From contig JADHZB010001524.1 of assembly GCA_015657535.1 (NCBI GenBank), forward strand, positions 1-57,319: a stretch of 57,319 nt of DNA, read 5' to 3'. The position numbers and the translations under genes were made by a program. The stretch comes from Nephromyces sp. MM_2019. Taxonomy: Eukaryota > Apicomplexa > Aconoidasida > Nephromycida. The notes below the pieces were generated by a model. That model saw nothing but the letters and a program-made list of their open reading frames with translations. It did not search any database and was not told the origin of the DNA. The first letter of the stretch is position 1. The number at the start of each line of letters is the position of its first letter. Positions 35,701 to 45,879 of the stretch are shown piece by piece.

Positions 35701-38064
35701 AGGTTGGATTTCTGTGTTTGCAGAGTTGCGTGTGTGTGTGTGTTAGTTTATGTGTGTGTAAAGTTGTATGCGAGTGTGTGAGACTAGTAAGTACTGACTT
35801 CCATTTGCGTGTGTTAAGCGTATATATGCATATATGGACTTTACCTATCTTTAGAGTAAAAGCTGTGTGCGCGTGTGTGTGTTGCTTCTAAAGGCCTTCG
35901 TAGCTTTATACCGTCACCACTGCATTCTTTCTGCCACTGAGGCTATGCTTTTTTTGCCCAAACACCTCTCTGCGTATATTTAATGTCTCTCAAGCATCAT
36001 AGCTTGTGTGTGTGCCTTGTCTTCAAATGTGTGTAACGTCTAACCTCAAGGTTTGCCCTGCCTTTAGCGGATATGCCTGGAGCGGAGGTGGTAGATCTAT
36101 CATCAGAGTAGAGGTTTCTATTGATGGAGGAGAAAACTGGCATCAGGCGAAGTTCTTCAGTCCGAAAAACGAGGTTTGTGTGTGTATTCGCCTCTTTATC
36201 CTGGATGCATCAAGAGGGTGTGTAAACTGGGGGGGAGGTGTGTATACATATGCTTTTGGGGTTGTGTGCAGTGCAGGGGGGTGTATGTACGCTAGGCCGG
36301 GCTGTTCATACATACGCTTTTGATGACGTGTGTGCACTAGACAGGGCTGTGTGTAGATATGCTATGCACTGGTGTGTGTACATACACTGTGCACGGAATT
36401 TATTTCTGAATTGCGATTCAAGTGGGATGCTGCAGGTAGAATTGTATTTAGAATACCACCCTTCCTAGTATGTATGTGTGTGTGTGTATATATACAGGGT
36501 TCAAAGTCAGTGACTGAGCAAGAATCAGAAAGTCCTAGCAAAGCTGATGATTCTGATGAAGATTTTGAGTTCATCAAAGACTGGAGCAAGAGGGATACAT
36601 ATCACTCATGGGCTTGGTAAGCTATGGACTCGACGCTCAGTAGCCAATGGGGTGGTGTATATACACCGAGGAATGCTTGATTTCTTCGGCTGCCTAGCTT
36701 TCTTCAGATAGCTGATGTCATTAGGGTGCCTGTGTATGCGTATTTTTGTGTGTTTGATTTGTGTGTATTTGGGGTATGTGTGCTTGGGATGTATGTGTGT
36801 AGTGTATGGTTTGTGGTGTGTTTGTAGTATGTGGTTTTGGATGTGTGTGTGGACTGGGATATGCGGTTTGTGCTGTGTGCTTGATGTGTGTATTTTTTTG
36901 TTGTGTGCTTGGCAATTTCCCTATGTTTAGTGTGCATTGCCATTACACTGAGAAGATGCATATACCCCCTGCCTCCCCCAAGTGTACATGCACCACATTG
37001 AGGAATGCATAGACACTGTAAGAGATACAAAATTTGTGCAAAACTATACTCGCGTTGACTAGGTATTGATCGCCACAGAATAACACACAGATACATATGC
37101 TATTATATCTCTATGCTCGTCGTTTTATCATCGTCGAGCTCTGTCGTTGCGTATGCGTGAGCATGTGTGTGTGCATAGATTGGCATGTGTGAATTTGTAT
37201 GTTGAGTTTTATTTGTGTGGATTTTGTGTGTGTTGCCTATGTCTACTATTAGGACCCTCTGGAGAGTGAGTGTCCCATTGCCCATTAGAAAAGCCGAAGC
37301 AGAAGGCGATAAGCAAGCACAGTCGGTGAGGCTTTAATTATAGGGGGAATATGTGTGTGTGCGTGTGTGAGTGTATGTGCGTGTATACGTGTGTGTGGGT
37401 GCATGCGCGTGTATACGTGTGTGTGGGTGCATGCGCGTGTATACGTGTGTGTGGGTGCATGCGCGTGTATACGTGTGTGTGGGTGCATGCGTGTATGCGG
37501 CCACTCACGTGTGTGTATATCTTGACGCTTGAAGGTGCTTGTGTGTGTTGTGTGAAGGCTTGCTCGCACACACAATGACACAGGTATGTATGTGATAAAA
37601 TGATAAAATTTCAATGTAAGTGCACTGGCACTAAGTGTGGATGATTCCCACCACGCTGATTCTGTGGTGTAAATACACCGAGTTGGGTGGTGTATATACA
37701 CCGATTTTGTGGTGTAAATACACCGAGTTGGGTGGTGTATATACACCGATTTTGTGGTGGATACGCACTGACTGTGGGCATACACATGCCGCTTTTGCTG
37801 CTGTATATACACCTAGTTTGTGGTATACATTAACTGATTTTTCCCATCTACTCACACTAATTTTGTGGTAATCACACCACCAGCTATGAGACCACTCCTA
37901 TCCCTGATTTTTATTGTGTGTAGCTCGATGTGTGCTGTCGAGCTATCGACGCTGGTTACAACACACAGCCAGAGAAGCCTGTAAATGTATGGAATATGAG
38001 AGGATGCCTCTGCAACAGTTGGCATCGCATCAAAGTGTTTATTGAAGGAAGTAAAGGCGATTAG
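29719..38064 (+). CDS. SUOX: Sulfite oxidase (heme b5 + molybdopterin), mitochondrial
   Basis: Oxidises sulfite to sulfate in the mitochondrial intermembrane space, passing electrons via its b5 heme to cytochrome c. Exons: 29719-30120, 31366-31621, 32664-32851, 32996-33022, 33159-33297, 33823-33958, 34299-34366, 34892-35063, 35562-35702, 36068-36173, 36498-36616, 37253-37325, 37924-38064 (TAG); 1968 nt, 655 residues. The N-terminus is an Arg/Ser-rich presequence plus a hydrophobic stretch ([14 protein letters not shown]). Exon 2 is the b5 domain with both heme His (EIHPGG and YKQHH). Exon 5 has the Mo-ligand Cys in [11 protein letters not shown]. Later exons give [21 protein letters not shown] and the dimerisation domain ending WHRIKVFI. 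Upstream in-frame ATGs at 29665 and one in-frame at 29554 are alternatives. The protein is longer than human SUOX (545) because of its N-terminus and an acidic Ser/Asp insert in exon 11. Splicing of exons 3/4 rests on homology. Confidence 0.96.
30560..30847 (-). CDS. Antisense open frame nested in sulfite oxidase intron 1
   Basis: A ~95-codon stop-free stretch on the minus strand inside the 1.2-kb first intron of SUOX, ending TAA at 30562-30560. Its composition is protein-like rather than repeat-like: charged, with a regular hydrophobic pattern ([33 protein letters not shown]). There is no ATG at the start of the open stretch, so it would be a terminal exon or need a non-obvious start. A weak acceptor (TTTAAAG) lies just upstream at about 30850. 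Function is unknown, and a chance frame of this length is possible. Confidence 0.35.
   Translation of the reverse strand, partial: SKIYEDGSEPSVNLAESNDEFKGKWSRIGDENKRENIIYTVVRLYAFTGRALILQEKGKNSSHEELESFIFDIFGVKKIQQKAVSAPSCIASSSC
33302..33363 (+). repeat. TG/TGCG tract leading into an assembly gap
   Basis: GTGTGTATGCG-type tract in SUOX intron 5, followed by 50 N (33364-33413). The gap size may be nominal. Confidence 0.9.
37368..37498 (+). repeat. ~31-bp tandem repeat in the last SUOX intron
   Basis: Four near-identical units of the form GCGTGTATACGTGTGTGTGG followed by GTGCAT lie within the intron between exons 12 and 13. Confidence 0.8.
37660..37860 (+). repeat. 45-bp repeat carrying GTGTANNTACAC palindromes
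   Basis: Alternating segments contain GGTGTAAATACACC and GGTGTATATACACC, separated by GATTTTGTGGT or GAGTTGGGTGGT, with decaying copies to about 37860. All lie in the last SUOX intron. Confidence 0.8.
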
Positions 38065-39861
38065 CCTCATAGAATCGAGCGCCGTCTTCTTTTCTTCATT
38101 AGTGTGTGAGGATAAAGCCTTCAGCCTTCACACACACACTAGTGGGAGGGGGGCTTGGTAGAAGATCTTCAATTTTAGGGCATGACGCGAGATTTACGTG
38201 TCTGTGGACGTAGAATAGATTTTATCAAGTATTTCGTTGAAAGCCAGCAGATCGTTTAGGAGGAATTCTCTTGTGTGTGTGGCTGCTTGTGTGTGCGGGT
38301 GCATGTGATAGTGATATTGTGTGTGTCGGTGATATTGTGTCTGTCGCTGATACTGCGTGTGTCGGTAATGCTGTGTGTGTTAATGAGCTGCTGTGTTAGT
38401 TGGTAATGTTGCATATGTTGATGATTTTGTATATGCTGGCGATGCTATGTGTGTTCATACTGCATATGTTGGTAATTTAGTGTGCTGGCAATGCTCCGCT
38501 GGTAGTTGTGTGTTGGTGCTCTTTGCTGGTGCTCTGTTTCTTTTCGATATGTGTGTGTGCCGCCAATGATCGAAAGCCTTCAAAATTGGCTTGGATGCCA
38601 GGGCGATAGACTCACACACACCTCAGTATGCCAGTTCAACTTATGGTAAGCTTTTCCAAAGATTTTTTTGGTGGGAAGATGATGTACTTTTTCGATTTAA
38701 CACGCACACAAACAGCCGAGTTTAACGCGAAGCGAAGGTGTGCAAGCATGTAGGAGCACTGAGTTTACGCTTCGGCAGTTGCACACACACCTGCGCCCTA
38801 TCAGTAATCTCATCGCTCAGGTGGAGAGTCGCCCTCCACCCAAGAGAAACAGCACCCGTTGGGGTTTTGCCTGTACATATATAACTAGATGTGATCGTGT
38901 GTTTATGTGTGTGGTTTTTTTCGTGTGATACTGTGCGTGTACATGTTGAAAATTTATCGAAATAGATACTCCTGAGTGTACATACACTCGCAAAAGTCGT
39001 GTGCTTGTGCGTTTTTCTTTGTGATACTGTGCGTGTACATGTTGAAAATTTATCGAAATAGATACTCCTGAGTGTACATACACTCGCAAATGTCGTGTGC
39101 TTGTGCGTTTTTCTTTGTGATACTGTGCGTGTACATGTTGAAAATTTATCGAAATAGATACTCCTGAGTGTACATACACTCGCAAATGTCGTGTGCTTGT
39201 GCGTTTATCTTTGGGATAATGTGTGCATGCATGATGCAAATCTACCCGCGGAATCTCCCGAGTGTATGTACACTGAACAAGTTTTTTAGGTTTTTTTTTT
39301 GCAATGAGTTTTGATTTTTTTGTGTAGGTGAAGCATTTTTTAGCTGTTGATTTTTGGGAATTAAAATTAACGAAGAAACTGCCTTATTGTAGCGGCTTTC
39401 ACTGTGGAGCCCCTTGAGCTGTAGAACATGCTGATTGCTTAAAGTGCTGCGATAAACTTATGTAGTACTTCGGGTGCGTGTGTATGTGTGGGTCTGTGTG
39501 TGGGTATATGGGTGCGTGGGTGTGTATATGCGTGGGTGTGAGACGTCACATGCAGTATATATCTGTTCGAATAAATTCCAGTTTTTTTTTGCGGAAGCCG
39601 GTCGATGGCTCTATCACACGCACACACATAAACAAGAGGAGGCAGAACGAATGTTATAGGATGATTGGCTTACCCAGTATAACTGCCATTCAATGTATAC
39701 TGCAAGATTCGTACACACACGTAAGAACAAAGCAACAAAATCAATGCATGCACATCAAAGCACAGCAAGAAACACATGAACTATACGCTTGCCAAAACAC
39801 ATACGCTATAAGCTTCCCAACACACTCATCACACCCCTCCCAACACACGCTAAGCTCTTCA
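38065..39861. other. Convergent intergenic region (SUOX / ATP11)
   Basis: This lies between two gene 3' ends. It contains TG-rich sequence (38270-38560), the 96-bp tandem repeat and TG tracts at 39475-39540. A short stretch at 38776-38860 is open on both strands with splice-like borders, but I cannot assign it. Confidence 0.5.
38918..39275. repeat. 96-bp tandem repeat, three copies plus one degenerate
   Basis: CTGTGCGTGTACATG occurs at 38931, 39027 and 39123 (period 96), with a diverged fourth copy after 39210. Each unit holds a perfect 16-bp palindrome GAGTGTACATACACTC (38974, 39070, 39166) and the fourth has GAGTGTATGTACACTG. The period is a multiple of three, so a minus-strand frame stays open across the array; this is most likely a by-product. 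Confidence 0.9.
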
Positions 39862-41618
39862 CTATGTATTATTAAAGAAATCGCTGTATTTCAGCTGAAA
39901 GTCGGTAAAATTGAAGCTTTTTGCGTCTCTGTTGAACTTCTTCACCCACTCAAAACCACCTTCCCTTCCTCCTGAAACATCGTCTAAAACATCAAAGTAA
40001 AAGCAGCGAAAGTAATCGACCAGTTTCTTAGCGTCTGAAGATGATATATCAGCCGAAAGGATATCACCACGCAGTAGGACGAGGTTTTTAGACAATAAAA
40101 ATTCGTCGTAGAGGGTGATGACGAAGAAGGGAGGAGCTGCTGAGGGGCTCTGTGAATAGTCCAGAAAAAGGGGGTGCAAGTTAGTGGGTGTGTGTGTGAA
40201 GAGGAGAGTGGGTAGGGAGAGGAATGTGATTGGGGAGCTCAGCGTGTGTGAAGAGGATACAATGGGTATGAGGAGGATATAGTGGGTGTGGAAAGGATAG
40301 CACGTGTGTGTATGTGTGTGGTGCGCTCATATCTTCTGGAATTCGAAAATCTCAAACGCAATATAATGAAGAAAAAATTTTTTAGAGATATAGAGAACAC
40401 GGGGAGTTCACGGATAAGCTAACATCACGGGGTAGATCTGGAAGGAACAGCACATGTCATGTATAAGTGCGTATTCCTCTGCGTGTATTCCTCTCTGTGT
40501 GTGTTCCTCTGTGTGTGCTTCCCTGTGCGTACCTGTGTGTCTCCCCCATATAATCCTTTGTGTGCGCTAATGCGTTCTAATGTGCGCTACCATGCACGCT
40601 AATGTTTGTATGCGTAACGACCCTCAAAATTAGAGTCCACACACATGGGCTGAGCTAGTAGAGTTAGAGAACACTTCCACTAAGAAAAGCGCTGCTACAG
40701 ATTTCTTCAAGCCATAAAATACCTCCAATACAAGGAAATTCGTACGCACATACAGGCAGAAAATTTCTCTCTTCATCACAATTGCACACGCAAAATCGCA
40801 ACACACTAAATAACCTGCTTATAAGCCTCCAAAGCTGTAAAGATAATGGAATTTGAGTTTTGTATTTGCATTAGAAGCATAAAATGGCCGTCTTTTTTCG
40901 ATACAGGGGCGATGAAGAAGGGGCATAACGTGGCCCTGAGAAAAGCAAAGATGAAGCCCCACTAAGAAGAGGAAGAGGGCTGGCTTGTGTAAACGACTAT
41001 TGTTGCAGTGTAAGCATAAATTCACCGAAATTCAAGCAAATTAGGCGAAAATGAGTAAAAATTCCATTCTAAGCCACAAGAAATCATCCATTTCTTACTT
41101 TAAGTTCAAATTTCACCCATGTCACTCCATTTTTAACCACAAAAAACTCAAAAATTTCACGAATGTCCAAAATTCTCTTCACCAAAATTCATCATCATTC
41201 ATGCTGCATACCACATCCACATCTTAAGCTTTCACTTCGTTCCTTTCAAAGAGAAACCAGTTTCTACCCATGTTTTACCAAAAGCCCCCAGCGTACGCAC
41301 AACCACAAAAGAAGTAATTCTTTACCTCTCTTTGTAGCGTCGATATTCTTCTCCCAAAAAATACGACCCGTTTGATCTCAGATTCATTTCGTAGTATTTC
41401 TGCCATATTTTAATGACATCTTCCCGGTTTTCACGCTGCAAAAGCGGGAGCTTTACTATATCCCCTAATCTTCTTGAAGAAGGGTATGAGAAAGAAAATG
41501 TCCTAATTGAAGTGCGGGAGGTGGACGTACACTCGAGAAGGAATGAAGAAGACGCAGATGAGATTGAAATTTTCAGAGGAAGAAGCGGCTTCGCCGCTCT
41601 CAATAAACATCTGCTCAT
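39862..41618 (-). CDS. ATPAF1: ATP11 / ATPAF1, F1-ATPase assembly factor 1
   Basis: ATP11 is the mitochondrial chaperone that holds the F1 beta subunit before assembly into the alpha3beta3 ring. Exons (minus): 41618-41326, 40935-40815, 40149-39862 (TAG); 702 nt, 233 residues, all phases consistent. Residues 1-55 form a Ser/Arg/Leu presequence. Then come LGDIVKLPLL and VIKIWQKYYE, which match the conserved start of the ATP11 domain. Exon 2 gives CPFFIAPVSKKDGHFMLLMQ and IIFTALEAY. Exon 3 gives FFVITLYDE, NLVLLRGDI and the C-terminal WVKKFNRDAKSFNF, corresponding to the LVETFN.RP.EF.. block of animal ATPAF1. The domain is compact with no large insertions. The start ATG is the first that yields a presequence. 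Another minus-strand gene ends about 720 bp upstream. Confidence 0.92.
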
Positions 41619-42339
41619 AACGGGATGCTTATTTAACGGCTAATCACAAAGCTAAATTTGCTCTAAAAGGCGGGAATCTAAGGAAATGATGAGATGAGGA
41701 GAAAGTTGGCAGCACAAAAACCGCTAAATCGTGAGAGAGTTGAAGGCGTGGCCTTCGTTGTGACAACCCCTGCTCTTAAAAAAGCAGCTTAGAGTAAACC
41801 GCAAAAAGTTATGTTAAAGGGGGGGCGGGAGTGAGGCAGTCGCGGCGAAAAAGAGCGGATATGCGTGGGAAAATATCAAAGAAACTGATGAAATGAACAT
41901 AGAAAACAAAAGGGAATATCCGTGAAATTGTGAAGCCTTGTTGAAGAAAAATCAAAAAGTTGATGTCAGGGTTTAGAAGGTAAATTGTTTGAGAAAAAGC
42001 GCAAAAATGTGGAACTTTGCGCAATTTCCTCCCTCTTCATCCAGTAAAATCTTCAAAAACATCAAATTGATGGTGTCGAAGGTAAATCGTTTGAAAAAGT
42101 GCAAGAAAGGGGAAATTTACTCGAAACTGCTGCCATAAAGCTTCACTTCACATTAACTGTATTATCAAGCCTAAATTTTCCGAAAAAATCATCAAAAGCT
42201 TCGATATTTCGAACATTCGTTTTAAAAAAGCCTAGAAGCACGCAAGTTTGCGGAAGGAGGCGTGAAATACTGAGCCGGTGAGCTGCAGATTGCGTTAACG
42301 ATTAGATACCGAGAAAAGAAGAAGAGGAAGTAGCTCTAT
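41619..42339. other. Spacer upstream of ATP11
   Basis: AT-rich, with scattered 60-70-codon frames but no exon I can support. It should contain the ATP11 promoter and the 3' flank of the next minus-strand gene. Confidence 0.5.
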
Positions 42340-42669
42340 TCATAGAAACTCAATGTAACCCTCTAAAAGATGTCTCCTCAAGTTCATAAATGCTTGCAAA
42401 CTCCTTCGCGAAAAACGGTTGCATTTGAAGATGATCATATCAAACAAACTCGCACGCTTCTCGCAATCTTGCTTCACTTTCTCAGACAATATGCACACAA
42501 AATCTACAAAATAAAGATAATACGTTTTCTTTAAGCTTCTCAAAGAAAACTACCACTATAAAAGAGGGAATTTCCCAGTAGTCCGTGGTTGCTCGCTGTG
42601 ATGTGTTGAGGAGGAAAGAAGTAAAAGGCCGGTATCACGGGAGCCGGCCAAATGGCAAAGACATTTTTG
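42340..42669 (-). CDS. Two terminal exons of an unrecognised small protein (5' incomplete)
   Basis: Exons 42669-42554 and 42503-42340 (TGA) have a good acceptor and donor on the minus strand (TTATTCCAG|, AGTG|GTAGTT, TTTTGTAG|) and match in phase, giving about 91 residues. The first is rich in aromatic and Pro residues (FAIWPAPVIPAFYFFPP); the second is a basic, amphipathic helical segment with four Cys. No family is recognised. No start codon is found in frame. A possible first exon begins ATG at about 42734 but would need an impossibly short 14-nt intron, so the 5' end is open. Confidence 0.5.
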
Positions 42670-42866
42670 CTGGAATAACACACGCACGTAGTGAGAAAAA
42701 CAGTAGGAACGTATGATTGGCGGTAGATTTGTTATCCATGCATGATGCCACAAAAGGAGCAGGTAGTACTGTGTGTGCGTGTGCGTGTGCGTTGTAGATC
42801 CTTCAAACCGAGATGTGCGTGCGATTTTACTCGGCAAAGATGAGCGGAAGTCATCGAAAGTTTGCC

Positions 42867-43625
42867 TTAGTGTCGATAGGTGGCTTTTGCTGGCTGAGGA
42901 TGCAGTACAATGACTTTTTCCACGGGAATTTCGATGTTTTCTTCATTATATTCCTCAATGGAGGATGGTAATGCAGCGTAGGGCGTATAATGCAGTTCAA
43001 AGTGGTGCTTTCAGCAATACGAGATTGTTGGTGGCAGAAGCGGATGTTTTGCTCTTGTTTTTAAAGTTTGAGTTCCTTCATCAAAAAGAGGTTGTAATCA
43101 AAGTTTGTGTGAGATATCACATCTTCCTCAACTCATGGGTGTACGTACAGGTATTCTTTTTATGCGCAGCAAGCCAAAGATATCGCATCCTGTGGAGGCT
43201 TGTAATGAATTATTTGTACAATTTCGGGTGATCTGCTGATTTAATATTGTTAAACCTCAATGAAATAATCATATAAAATAGCAATTGCTCTACTGAAGAG
43301 GGAAGAATGTCGTTTCTGCGAAGTCCGTTGTGGGAAAGGCGATTAGAAATCTACAAATTCGCGAAAAACCCGAGAAATTCACAAAACACACCGCACACAC
43401 CACATACACGCCAACCAAACTTCTCTTCCACAACACATTCACACAAACGCCAAAACCACCTGAAGCTACGGATTACCTTCAATCATCGTAACTAATTCAT
43501 AATTCATGCAATAAATCACCAAAACTGCGAAATAGAAGCATCTTCTTCCTTCTGCAAGACGATTCGCACACACAAACCTTCACAAGAAGACGTAAGGTGT
43601 GACTTTGTGACAAAAGTGTCGCCAT
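42867..43625 (-). CDS. Unrecognised 82-residue protein with a possible mitochondrial presequence
   Basis: Exons 43625-43578, 43315-43256 and 43007-42867 (TAA) are all phase 0. Exon 1 is 16 codons from ATG (MATLLSQSHTLRLLVK), followed by the basic start of exon 2 (KRHSSLFSRAIAIL). Together they resemble an Arg/Ser-rich targeting sequence. The C-terminal exon is acidic and Pro-rich (LPSSIEEYNEENIEIPVEKV). Donors are AAG|GTTTGT and GAG|GTTTAA; the exon 2 acceptor (CGGACTTCGCAG) is fair and the exon 3 acceptor weak. I know no family with this pattern. Confidence 0.45.
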
Positions 43626-43853
43626 AACTGCGAATTTCTCGGAAAAAGTTGAGTTCTACTGCAACTTCTTATAAAAGTTACCCAGAACATTCCAAAAGCC
43701 TTGTAATACATAAATTCATCGGTAATTTATGAGGTAATAGCAAGAGATTTGACAAGCAGCAAGCTTTTTTCGCCTTTTAGAGAGGAGGAAAATCCACTAT
43801 CTGCGAAATATCTAAGCAGCTTGGCTAAAACGTCATTTTTATCCGACGCTGCT

Positions 43854-44641
43854 TCACATCAGGATCTTCACACTTTGCTGCAAACATTATAGCCTACTAG
43901 CTTGTTGGAGGAAAATCACAGCAGAAATGAACAGACGCTTTATCCTTCAAAAGATCGTCGATATTGCAGCAGAAAAGGCTTTTGCCTAGTAAGTGTGATC
44001 AGCGGAAGATACTCTTCCACTGCTTGGGAAATCTCTCTGCAGATCTTTGGCTAGAAAGTGTGATCAGCAACACACACACACACTCTTCAACTGCCTAGTA
44101 ATTCTCTCTACTCAAAACATCAACTAATTAAATTTCCTGTAAAAACCTGCACATCAATCTACAAAAAAACAACGGAATGACACACTGAAAGCTCCGCTAA
44201 AGGTCTTGATAATCAAATCATTTTCCCAAGAACCTGCTCCATGTTTATATAATCTTCATCTACTATTTTACCAGGAAAACAGCAACGAATTCAACTATTT
44301 GGGCATAAAATACTAACATATTCACACACACATATAAAAATCTTCTGTATTGCTGTATCCTTTACTCTACTTCCTGTAACCTACCAAAACCCCATTTTTC
44401 GCGCTTTTCAGCGAGCAAATCTCCTTCATATCGGCAACACACGCCTTGGGTGTATGTACACTTGTTTTTTGTGCAAAAACCAAAGATTCTCCAATCTTTT
44501 GGAGAGGATTGAAGGTTATGGAAGAAGAAATTAGCTTAGCAAAAAGGCATGAGCTGCACTCATATCGTTGAATGGGTATACCTTTGAAGATTCGCAAATG
44601 GACAAGGCAAACGCAGCGACAACATGCTGTTTCGCACACAT
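43854..44641 (-). CDS. Possible 64-residue protein, three exons
   Basis: Exons 44641-44582, 44495-44385 and 43877-43854 (TGA), all phase 0. Exon 1 starts with ATG and ends TCAAAG|GTATAC. The exon 2 acceptor follows a long pyrimidine stretch and its donor is TTTTG|GTAGGT. The product has five cysteines, two spaced C-x7-C. A second frame of exon 2 is also open (LLAEKREKWGF), so the frame choice is uncertain; I chose the one connected to an ATG. No family recognised. Confidence 0.35.
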
Positions 44642-44835
44642 TAAATTGCTAAAAAATGCAGCTTTTTGCAGCTGATTTACGCGTAGGATTGCTTCCTGTT
44701 CAAAGAAATACGCGTTTACAAGAATTCCCAGTTATTTTGGGAAAATTTTCCCCGTGTGTGTGCGTTTGAAGGGCTGTTGGGATGTTTTGCGTTGCTTATA
44801 CGCATCCACTTTTAGCGAATGCACAATTAAAAAAT
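44642..44835. promoter_or_regulatory. Short divergent spacer, candidate bidirectional promoter
   Basis: If both flanking small genes are real, only 194 bp separate their ATGs (minus at 44641, plus at 44836). It includes a GTGTGTGTGCG stretch at 44754-44764. No defined motif is assigned. Confidence 0.3.
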
Positions 44836-45739
<904 letters not shown>

Positions 45740-45879
45740 GCATACTCTGAGGACGCCCTGAAGACACACACGCTCTGCTCTTTTAGTCAGCAATTTTCTA
45801 CATTTTTCTACGCACACACGCTATAAACCAGCCTTAAAGGAAGCGCTGCTTGTTCAGCTGCTGATGCTTTTTCTAAAAG

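Noticed and set aside
37285..37812. 175-codon minus ORF with TH/YT repeats
   Set aside because: Antisense of the last SUOX intron and exon 12; repeat-derived.
38817..39239. 140-codon minus ORF with 32-residue repeats
   Set aside because: Frame kept open only because the 96-bp tandem repeat is divisible by three; no start context or splice partner.
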